From: Hemileia vastatrix
Taxonomy: Eukaryota; Basidiomycota; Pucciniomycetes; Pucciniales; Zaghouaniaceae
Reading direction: 5' to 3'
Assembly: GCA_030280995.1 (NCBI GenBank)
Contig: JASXTE010000017.1
Location: 24,209,998-24,273,997, forward strand
DNA length: 64,000 nt
The position numbers were made by a program, and so were the translations under genes. The notes below the pieces were generated by a model. It was not told the origin of the DNA and made no database searches. It saw only the letters and a list, made by a program, of their open reading frames with translations. Shown here piece by piece: positions 55,578 to 64,000 of the stretch. Numbering within the stretch: position 1 is the first letter of the stretch; each line of letters starts with the position of its first letter.

Positions 55578-57774
55578 TAGAAAAGGCTCGATTTCTTCTT
55601 ATTGAATCTGGCCTTGACTCATACTGGTGGGAGGAAGCAGTAAATATGGCCAGCTTTTTACTTAACATACTTCCTTCATCTTCTCTTGCTCACGGAAAGA
55701 CTCCTTGGGAATTATGGCACGGTTAAAATACTAAACTTCCAACGAACTTACATCCTTTTGGATCAGATGTTGTATATTATCAACAAAAATTACATCGAAA
55801 GGGAAAATTTGATCGAAGTGGCGTTGAGGGTGTGTTTCTGGGATATTGTGAGGGCCATGTTAACTATCAAATCTACTCACCTTTGACTGATTCAATCATT
55901 ATTACACACAATGTTAAATTCTTAAATTCTTTCACTTTAGCTCCTTCTTTATCCAAAGGGGTACCTGCAGCCTCACTCGTTTTTCCTGACTTGCATTACT
56001 GCCCAACCTTCCCAAACAATGATCTCACGGATATTGAAGCTACTCCGACCCTCCCTGATCCCCCAGAGACACCTAATCCTGATCAATCTTCTCTACCCAG
56101 CCAAACTCCTGCATCCTCATCTTCCAAATATTACACCTACATTGATCGGGACTCTAGACCAAGTAAAGAAATTAATTCTGATATTGATCCCACCAACATT
56201 ATCACTGGCAAGCGAAGGACCAATCCTCTGTACATGATAGTCACTCCATTTCACACGCCAAAAAATTATTATGAAGCTCTTCAATCTCCTGAAAGTGATG
56301 AATGGTTGAAAGCAATCGAAGCCGAGTTAAAAAGTATTGCTCATCACAATGTCTGGGAGGAAACTACTAATCCTAATCACGGTCATCTCCTTGGTACCAC
56401 TTGGACCTTTAAACAAAAAACTGACGCTGATGGGAATATACTAAAATATAAGGCAAGACTTTGTGTTCAGGGATTGAATATAATGAAACCTATGCACTGA
56501 CTGGAAGACTCAATACTCTGCGATTTCTACTAGGTGTTGCTGCCCATAAATACTGGGAGATACACCAGATGGATGTCAAGTCAGCTTTCCTTCATGGAGA
56601 ACCCGATGAAGACCTTTTCCTTCGCTTTCCCTGCGGGTACACTCCAACTAACCCTGATAATTGCCTACATCTGAAGAAATCTCTATATGGCCTGAAGCAA
56701 AGCCCTCGATGTTGGTACAAAAAGTTATCTGGTTTCTTTACTGACATTGGCTTCATCTCTAGCCAAGCTGACCCTTGCCTCTTCTACAACAAAGACCTCA
56801 CCAAACCTTGCTATGTATTTATACATGTCGATGATCTTGTTATTGCTGGACCCTCAGTGAAGGATTTTAAACAGAAGATCTCGGAAGCTTTTGACATGGA
56901 TGATCAGGGAGAGCTGAAGTGGGTTCTTGGTATAAAAGTTACGCAGAAAAGGGATAATAGAACCATCAACTTATCTCAACAACTATATATATCAAATTTA
57001 CTTGAAGAATTCAATCATACTAACTGTCGCACCGTATCAACTCCACTTGTACCTAACACAGAATTCTTAAATAACTCAAGTCATGAACTGGCTGATCTGT
57101 TCAATTATAGGCGTGCGATTGGCCTCCTTAATTACTTAGTACTTTGCACTCGCCTTGATCTTGCTTATACTGCAAGTTCTCTGGCACAATTCCTTAACAA
57201 TCCTTCTGATGAACACTACAATTCCTTCCTTCATGTACTCAAATACTTACAACTGACCAGGAACCACTGTTTAACCTTGGGAAATGTTCCAAATTGTTCT
57301 CCTGGCTCCTTAGTTGGCTTCGCTGACTCCGATTATAATAAATCTGCAGATGCCAAATCCACCTCAGGTTCTCTTGTTTTTCACTTAGGTCTAATTAGCT
57401 GGAGGTCATGCAAGCAGCAATCAGTTTCACTATCAACTTCCGAATCCGAACTGTACTCAATGACTGAATGTGGTCAGGACTTACTTTGGACTAAAGTATT
57501 ATTTTCAGATTTTTCTATTCCTTTAACTAATATCTCTCTGAATTGCAACAACCAAGGCGCAATCAATCGGGTCCTAAATCCCCTTTACCAATACCGAACT
57601 TGTCATATCAATGTTAGGGCCTGTTGGATTTGGGAGCTTATCAATGAACACAACATAAATATCAAGTATATACAAACTAATGAAATGTTGGCTGATATAC
57701 TTACTAAGTCTCTGGGAAAACCCAAGCATCACAAGTTTGTTAAATGTCTTAACATGACTCCATTGCTGTCTTGA
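55578..57774 (+). pseudogene. pol: copia integrase end, RT and RNase H (broken)
   Basis: After the frameshift, SIVEKARFLLIESGLDSYWWEEAV continues integrase. TAA at about 55724 (after ELWHG) is a nonsense change. From 55832: VFLGYCEGHVNYQIY and a Pro/Ser-rich linker. RT starts near 56270 (DEWLKAIEAELKSI, TTWTFKQKTDADGN). A small deletion and frame shift near 56475 lies before YNETYALTGRLNTLRFLLGVAA. Then HQMDVKSAFLHGE, LKKSLYGLKQSPRCWYKKL, and FIHVDDLVIAG in place of YVDD. RNase H: DSDYNKSADAKSTSG, SISTSESELYS-like ESELYSMTECG, and the C-terminal HINVRACWIWELI. The frame ends at 57774. Confidence 0.9.
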
Positions 57775-57778
57775 GCAT

Positions 57779-57785
57779 GGGGGTG
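57779..57785 (+). promoter_or_regulatory. copia polypurine tract
   Basis: GGGGGTG lies right after the pol stop and directly before the TG of the 3' LTR. Confidence 0.65.
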
Positions 57786-58124
57786 TGTTGATATAAATAT
57801 GTGTTTATATTATAATAGTTATTATTATTTTTACCATTAATTAATATATAGTAGAGACATAGATTTATGATTCTGTACTCAGCATATCTTTTCTCTCTAA
57901 ACCTAACTTGATGATACTGCCTACATACTAAAGCGCGACTCTCTCTTCCTAAGTTCGCCATCCAATCTATAACTATTGTTATTTCCTACTAAACGTATTA
58001 CTCTCTTTCACTAGTCCTTATTTCCTTTTCTTTCTTTTGTCCTGTCCATCTGTCCCAAGTCCATCTGCGTCCACTGTCCTTGTCCTACCTGAGTTCACTT
58101 AACTTATCAACTAATTTATTAACA
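57786..58124 (+). mobile_element. Ty1/copia element, 3' LTR (339 bp)
   Basis: Same length and ends as 53363-53701. It is followed not by GGTAT but by GGTAAATG and further copies of the LTR end. Confidence 0.93.
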
Positions 58125-58440
58125 GGTAAATGTATGTATGCTCTTCTACAGCAATGTAATCCAATCTATAACTACTGTTATTTCCTACTAAACGTATTAC
58201 TCTCTTTCACTAGTCCTTGTTTCCTTTTCTTTCTTTTGTCCTGTCCATCTATCCCAAGTCCTTCTGTGTCCACTGTCCTTGTCCTACCTGAGTCCACTTA
58301 ACTTATCAACTAATTTATTAACAGGTAAACTCCTTGTTTCCTTTTCTTTCTTTTGTCCTGTCCATCTGTCCCAAGTCCATCTGCCTCCACTGTCCTTGTC
58401 CTACTTGAGTCCACTTAACTTATCAACTAATTTATTAACA
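58125..58440 (+). repeat. two extra tandem copies of the copia LTR end
   Basis: After the 3' LTR the LTR 3' part recurs at about 58160-58324 and 58328-58440. Each copy ends TTTATTAACA and each is followed by GGTA. Only the last is followed by the exact target duplication GGTAT (58441-58445). The local expansion therefore involved the LTR end plus flank after insertion, or formed during it. Confidence 0.85.
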
Positions 58441-58461
58441 GGTATAAGTAAGGAGGGATTT

Positions 58462-58771
58462 TGACAGTTATTTATCATCAATTACTTACTACAACTCAAT
58501 AAAACACTTCAATACAATTATTAACATTTAGAAATATATTATAAAGCCTTTTACAAGTTGATATTATCATTATATAAGCTATAATTATATTCTATTTATC
58601 TATTTTCCACCACTAAGCACGCATTTCAATCCAAGTATTGTGAGTTTAAATTGAGTATATCTATTTTATTAGTCTTCCCCTGAGGTTTAATCACTAAATA
58701 ATTTATCAATAAGTAGTAGGACCATAAATAAACACTATTATATCATACTTATACACTAGACTATACTGACA
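58462..58771 (+). mobile_element. 5' LTR of the rightmost gypsy element (about 310 bp)
   Basis: It ends ATACTGACA, followed by ATTGGGGGTCTTTCC (58772-58786), the same junction as at the left window edge. The start at TGACAG (58462) is chosen as the nearest TG after the copia target duplication; the 3' LTR is outside the window, so the start is uncertain. Confidence 0.55.
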
Positions 58772-58786
58772 ATTGGGGGTCTTTCC
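58772..58786 (+). promoter_or_regulatory. primer-binding-like sequence shared with the left-edge element
   Basis: ATTGGGGGTCTTTCC directly after the LTR; the left-edge element has ATTGGGGGCCTTTCC at 743-729 on the minus strand. Only one base differs although the LTRs differ in size fivefold. Primer tRNA not identified. Confidence 0.6.
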
Positions 58787-59281
58787 TTATTTTTTACTTA
58801 TTATTTAGTATAAGCCTTGGGACATGATTTTTACTTTAGTATAGCTCAAAATAACCAAATATTTGTGTCTGCTGCATATTAGTGGGTCATCATAACTCAG
58901 TGATTGCGGAAAAGAACCCTTATAATAGTTGTACTAATTTTTTATAATAAAAATTAGGTATTTACAGTAGTAACTGTACCCAATATAAACCCAATTTCAC
59001 TTGGTATTTGGTCACCAATATAAAACCCAATTAAACTGGTATTTGGTTAAAGCTTGGTAAGCTAAAAATCCACCCTTATAAAGGTCTAGTTAAACTTATT
59101 TTTTTATTTTTAACAGATTTTTTCAAATTTTCCTTATATTTTACTTAAATAAATAAAGATATAAATTCAGGGTAAGCTCCAGTGCTTTTTTATTAGTAAT
59201 AACATTGCTAATAACTTTTGTCTACTAATTCCATAGAGTTTTTCCTTTCTGTAGACGTGATATATTGTCATTATTAACAAT
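58787..59281 (+). other. leader of the rightmost gypsy element with 35-bp tandem repeat
   Basis: Non-coding. Two 35-bp units, CAATATAAA-CCCAATT...TGGTATTTGGT, lie at 58981-59049. The rest is AT-rich up to the first ATG at 59282. Confidence 0.6.
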
Positions 59282-61386
59282 ATGAGTTCTTCTCAGGACA
59301 GTGTAAGTGAAAAGCCTGTTTATAATACCAGGTCTAAAGCTAACAAAAACTATCCAGGACATAACCATGGAGTGTCAGCAATACCCCCAGGCAGAGAACA
59401 TGAGCATAGAGAAAAAAGACGCCCTTTTAAAAAAGATAACCATAAAAAAGATGTCTCCTCCTCTTCAGGATCAGCTATTTCACTTGGCCAAACAGGTTTT
59501 GAAGTTGGCAGAATCCAAGGCACTCATGTTCAAAGAGGTAGAGCAATTACAGAACAATTGCAAGGTAGGGTTTCAACAAATGAATCAGACACTGGCAGAG
59601 CTAAAGGGAGGCCAGCCAAGTCAACCAAGTCAGCAACCCCCTATCCCAGGAGGGTCAACTCACTCCCAGGAGGAAATCCTGGTAGACAAATGGAAGTGGG
59701 ACTGGTTCCATCAACAATAGACCAGCCACAGCTGCAACAGGGATCCACCACCTCATCTGACTTCTTCAGTTCACCCTTACAAAGGAAAAAAGCGCCAAAA
59801 ATCAGGACTGGCATCTAGCCCATGGTAAGTAGATTACCCTCCCAGATTAAACACAACACTGATAACTACAATATAGGTAATCCTATTGATGTTAAATCTG
59901 TGCAGAAAAAAGAGGAGGATTTAAGAAATTTAGGCTTTAGAGTAGATACACCTGACTTGTCTTTTGTCCACAATAACAGTACTATTTATAATGGTAATAC
60001 AGTTAATCCTCAGTTGCCACCACCTACTAGTGAGATGAGAATTTCACAAGAGAGTGAGAGAATTGAAAAGGAAGACATGGAATATTTTAACAATATTCCA
60101 ACTGTCCATAGAATTGTTTCAGAATTGTGGAATAGAATGACTGATTGTGAGGAACAGAAAGTTAAGCTCACTAGTGATACAATTTCATCCTTGACATTAA
60201 ATATTTCTCAACTGGAAACAGGTAATAAAGAATTAGAGAAAGAACATTTGTCTCTAACTCTTAAATATGATTCATTTAGTAACAAATATAGTGAACTTTC
60301 AAACAAATTCTGTGAGTTTGAAAAATTGTATGAAGCACACTTGTTGAAAACTGAATCAAGAACTCAGTTATCTTTTGCCCAGACAAATCAAAGTGTCTCT
60401 GAGTCTCTACAAAGGTTAACTAAAGTTGAGATTGAAACTGCCAATCTACTAATGAACCAGGATAATCATAAGTATAATCAATATAATAATAATCCTTTCA
60501 TTGGAAAAAGTGAATCTCATTCCTTCCCTATACCACCACAATTTAAACCATCAGGTGGTAGTGTCAAATCTGAAAATTTAAGTCACAAATATTCACAAGA
60601 GAAGATACAAGACCATTTATCAAGAGTGAATGAGTTGTTGAATTTACCCAAGATTAGTGAAATAAAATAAAATCAGAAGAACTGGCCTAAGATAGATCAG
60701 TACCCAACTTATGATGGGGAAGCCAGCTCTGATTGGCAACATTTTATTCAAAGAATTGACAACTTGAAATTCTCATATAAGTTACCAGATGAAGAAATAA
60801 CATCTAAATTAATTTATATATTTAAGGATGTTGCTTTATTATGGTTTGAAGCTGTATTGAGTGAGGTTAAAGTCTACTCTTGGGCTGAATGGAAACAACT
60901 TATTGAAAAAAATTTGGAGGTTCTAAATTCAGGCTTCCTCAGCAGAGGCTTTATGAGAAGACTAGGTATAATCCGTTGAATGGTGACAAACCTATGGTAT
61001 TTTTAATGAATTTAAATAAAATATTAAAAGCCATTGAGCCTCATATGGATTTTAACTTATGGATAGATAAGATAATATATAAATTACCTATATCTGTCTG
61101 AGACATTGTTGTAGCTAGAACATTAAATGTTACTGAATATTCTGACTTTATTAATATTTGTAATGAAATATTATTAAACCATAAGTATGAATCATGGTAT
61201 TCCACTTATAAACAAAATGTTGAACCTGTAAAAATTCAGAATTCAAAAACACTTCAGGAGAAGCAGAAAAAACCTACTGCACCTGTAGTACCTAAAAAGT
61301 ATGAAACAAATACTTGTTATAAGTGTAAAAAACCTTGGGTTAAAGGTCACAAATGTGAGAAAAATATAAATATTGTTAAAAATTAA
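59282..61386 (+). pseudogene. gag: Gag region of the rightmost gypsy element (several frame breaks)
   Basis: ATG 59282 opens 178 codons (NTRSKANKN). The overlapping frame 59307-59720 reads LAKQVLKLAESKALMFKEVEQL and may be the true continuation after an early shift. Frame 59822-60670 has a coiled-coil-like stretch (TLNISQLETGNKELEKEHLSL, residues about 120-200). After TAA 60668-60670 the same frame gives the capsid core: YDGEASSDWQHFIQRIDNL, ALLWFEAVLSE and WKQLIEKNLE. A shift near 60945 then leads to YNPLNGDKPMVFLMNLNKIL, and TGA at 61099-61101 replaces a codon in PISV-DIVVA. The zinc motif CYKCKKPWVKGHKC (CX2CX7HXC) follows near 61315, and TAA at 61384-61386 closes it. Confidence 0.8.
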
Positions 61387-61473
61387 CGTGAATCTGAAAC
61401 TGAAACTGAAAAAATTAAAGAATCAAGTGATTATGAAAGCAATATCTCATATAGTGATGAAAATGAAGTCTGT

Positions 61474-62100
61474 ATGTTGGAAGATGATTTGTCCATCTTT
61501 GAAAATCCAATATTAAATATGGACTCAAATGAATCTTTAATGAATTTTGAGGTTGCTGAAATCATTAAGGATATACAAGCTGATAACTTTAGAATGACAC
61601 CTATCACGGTTCCAGCTATCATTTCTGGTGAAAATGTTAATATAGTACTGGAAACAGGAGCTGCTGGTTCTGTTGTCTCCACTAATACATTACAGAAAAT
61701 TGATAGTGAATATAAGTCTAAGCTTGAACCACTTCAAAATAAAAATTGGAGAGGTTTTGGATCAGTGCTACACCCCATTGGTAGATACAAAGCTGATGTT
61801 TTCTTTAAACATCAACATGGTTATGTAAGGGTAACTTGTGACTTTGTAGTAATGGATAATACTAACTGTAGTAACTGTTTTATCATTGGAAATGTTATTC
61901 TGACTAAATTTGGTGTAAAATTAGACCCTGCTAATAACAATTTTACAATTGGCATGAATGGTAAAATGAAATTTAAAATAAATTCTTTTAACACAGTCTT
62001 ACACATTGAGTCAGTAACAAATTCTCCATGTAAAGGAAGAGAATCCAATGAGATGGAACTTCTCGAAACAGAAATTTCAAAAGCATCATTTGGCACTTAG
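61474..62100 (+). pseudogene. aspartic protease region with a changed catalytic residue
   Basis: The frame contains TVPAIISGENVNIVLETGAAGSVVS, where active proteases of this group have D-T/S-G; here the codon is GAA, so the catalytic Asp is Glu. The second part, CFIIGNVILTKFGVKLD, fits the ILG-like flap end of the fold. TAG at 62098-62100 separates it from RT. The change should abolish proteolysis unless it is a reading error. Confidence 0.75.
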
Positions 62101-62127
62101 ATAAGTAAAGCTGAGAAAAATAATATT

Positions 62128-64000
62128 TTGGACTTAATTAAGACATTTCCAATGGCTTTTGCACATGGTACAAATGAACTTTGCCTTGGAAAAGATCATG
62201 AAATGAAGATTATTTTAACCTGTGATATTGAGAATATTCCTGCTAGTCTTAAAAAGAAACCATACCCTGCTTCACCAATGAAGAGGAAAGACATAGAGGA
62301 TAATATTAAGATGTTATTAAAAATGAACATTCTTGAGAAGGTTGAAACTACACCAAAATATTGTGTAATATCACCAAAGCTAATTTCTTATGAACAAGAT
62401 AAAGCAAGACTGTGTGGTGATTATAGAGCATTAAATACATTTACAGTAGATGATATTTATCCCTTGCCAAGGATTGCCTCTATACATGCTACCCTTAAAG
62501 GTGCTAAGTATATAAGTTGCCTAGATGGAAATAAAGGGTACCATCAAATTCCTGTTGAAAAGAACTCACAGAACTTTCTGTTGATAACAACACACATGGG
62601 AATTTATAAATATGTCAGAATGCCATTTGGGCCAAAAAATGCTCCATCAGTATTTCAGAAGTTAATGGATATAACATTCCATAACAAAATGATTGAGGGA
62701 TTGTTAATGGTATACATTGATGACATCATAGTGTTCTCTAAAACTTATGATGATCACTCAATCCATTTAAAGAAGGTTTTCAGAAAATGGATGAAATAAA
62801 AATGACCCTTGCATTGAAAAAATGTAAATTTGGGATTGAATCTTTAAAAGTGCTTGGTCATATTGTATCTGACTTACAAATATGTGTAGACCAAAATAAA
62901 GTGGCTGCAATAAAGAATATTAGCATTCCTAAAAATGTAAAGGATGTTCAATCATTTCTTGGAATGTGTGGTTATTATAGACAATATATAAAAAACTACC
63001 AATCAATTGCTGCACCATTGACCACACTGATAAAGAAATCAGAAGCTTTCATTTGGAATAATGAAAGAAAACAGGCTTTTGATAAGTTGAAAGAATGTTT
63101 AATGACAGCTCCTATCTTGGGATTACCAGATTTCCAACTACCTTTTGTATTATATACAGATGCAAGTTTTATTGGTCTGGGTGCTGCTTTGCATCAAAAA
63201 CAACTTATTGAAGGAAAAATGTCAGAAGTAGTAATCTGCTATATTTCATGTACTCTGAGAAGTAGTGAATTGAAGTATGGTGCTACTCAACTTGAATGAT
63301 TGGCAGTAGTATGGGCTCTTGAGAAGCTACATTATTACCTTGAAGACCAAAAATTTGAGTTAATAACTGACTGTAGTGCAGTTAAGTCACTCTTAAACAT
63401 GAAAATTCCTAATAGACACATGTTTAGATGACAATTAGCTGTACAAAAATACAGAGGACGGATGACTATTACACATAGAGCAGGATCCTTGCACTCTAAT
63501 GTAGATCTGTTATCTAGAGTACCTCTGCCTAATAATGATGATAATCCTGCTTATGTTCCTGAGTCAGAGATTATTAACATTTATGGAATTTATATTGTTA
63601 ATCTTGAGGATGAATTTATGCAATCAATTCTTGATAATTATGATTCAGATCCTGACTTGAGTAAACTCACTACAATATTAAATGATGTATCTAATGCTTC
63701 AATGAATGTTTTAATAAAAACATTACCAAATAAGTATAAAGAGGCATTAGAAAAAGGAAAATTTTCCATTGAGGATGGTTTTATATATTACAGGAAAAAA
63801 TTAAGTAATGTAATTGTGATTCCCCCTTCAATGAAGGAGTTAATGTTTAGTATATGTCATGATGATATATTTGCAGGTCATTTTGACTACCATAAAACAT
63901 TAACCAGAGTAAAAAACACAGCTTTGTGGATTAACATGTCTGAGGATGTTCAGAAATATGTTGAAACATGTGATTCTTGTCAAAAATCTAAAAGATTAAC
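62128..64000 (+). pseudogene. pol: RT, RNase H and start of integrase of the rightmost gypsy element, cut by the window edge
   Basis: RT: KARLCGDYRALNTFTVDDIYPLPR, YISCLDGNKGYHQI, MPFGPKNAPSVFQ, and MVYIDDIIVFSK with intact YIDD. A shift at about 62787 moves to KKCKFGIESLKVLGHIVSD, then the RT thumb and RNase H: FVLYTDASFIGLGAAL, and after TGA 63297-63299 LAVVWALEKLHYYL and LITDCSAVKSLL. A second TGA, 63429-63431, replaces the Trp of MFR-QLAVQKYRG. From about 63770: integrase zinc finger, HFDYHKTLTRV...YVETCDSCQKSK. The core lies beyond 64000. Two of the stops are best explained as TGG or TGT changed to TGA. Confidence 0.9.

Overview
The window looks like a transposon graveyard from a large, AT-rich fungal nuclear genome. 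I infer a basidiomycete, possibly a rust-type fungus, because the LTR-element polymerases, a LINE with RNase H, Zn2Cys6-type clusters and very short (55-64 nt) GT-AG introns fit that picture. No host housekeeping gene, rRNA or tRNA gene was recognised. Almost every recognisable piece is a mobile element or a piece of one, nested several layers deep.

Layout. 1-2699: minus-strand 5' end of a Ty3/gypsy-like element that runs off the left edge, with a long LTR. 5006-7780: decayed Ty1/copia polyprotein. 8473-12057: long inverted-repeat (foldback) element broken by two solo LTRs. 12540-15233: 3' part of a minus-strand LINE. 15234-36395: minus-strand chromovirus with 774-bp LTRs, whose integrase is split by a plus-strand gypsy element (18667-31346) flanked by a TCGT target duplication. 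36396-36897: chromodomain tail and 3' LTR of a third gypsy element (X). 36898-39255: 5' part of the LINE. 39256-52530: 5' LTR and gag of another X copy, with gag split by an 11.9-kb terminal-inverted-repeat element (40167-52076). That element is filled with a ~608-bp satellite, and the satellite itself holds a solo LTR. 53363-58440: a Ty1/copia element with 339-bp LTRs. 58462-64000: 5' part of another gypsy element running off the right edge.

Most interesting. (1) Both nested gypsy elements carry, between pol and the 3' LTR and antisense to pol, a two-exon gene with the same plan: an N-terminal Zn2Cys6-type cluster, a basic nuclear-localisation-like stretch, one short intron, and a helical C-terminus. 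(2) The inner gypsy element is studded with about 20 copies of a short motif: two complementary 4-nt arms around a 6-nt loop, then TAAACT(GG). The arms change together (CCTC/GAGG, GGTC/GACC, AGTC/GACT) while loop and tail are kept. One cluster lies just upstream of the antisense gene. (3) Both elements end gag with a canonical -1 slippery heptamer touching the stop codon. (4) The 11.9-kb TIR element has a TGA target duplication whose removal restores the gag reading frame. It has no visible transposase, but a satellite with a palindrome of up to 46 bp in each unit.

In the two nested elements, gag (with or without protease) is translated first, -1 frameshifting gives RT, RNase H and integrase, and the antisense gene would encode a DNA-binding regulator. 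Integrase carries a chromodomain in the outer element but not in the inner one. Stops and frameshifts show that most copies are inactive; the inner gypsy element is the best preserved, with one stop in integrase.
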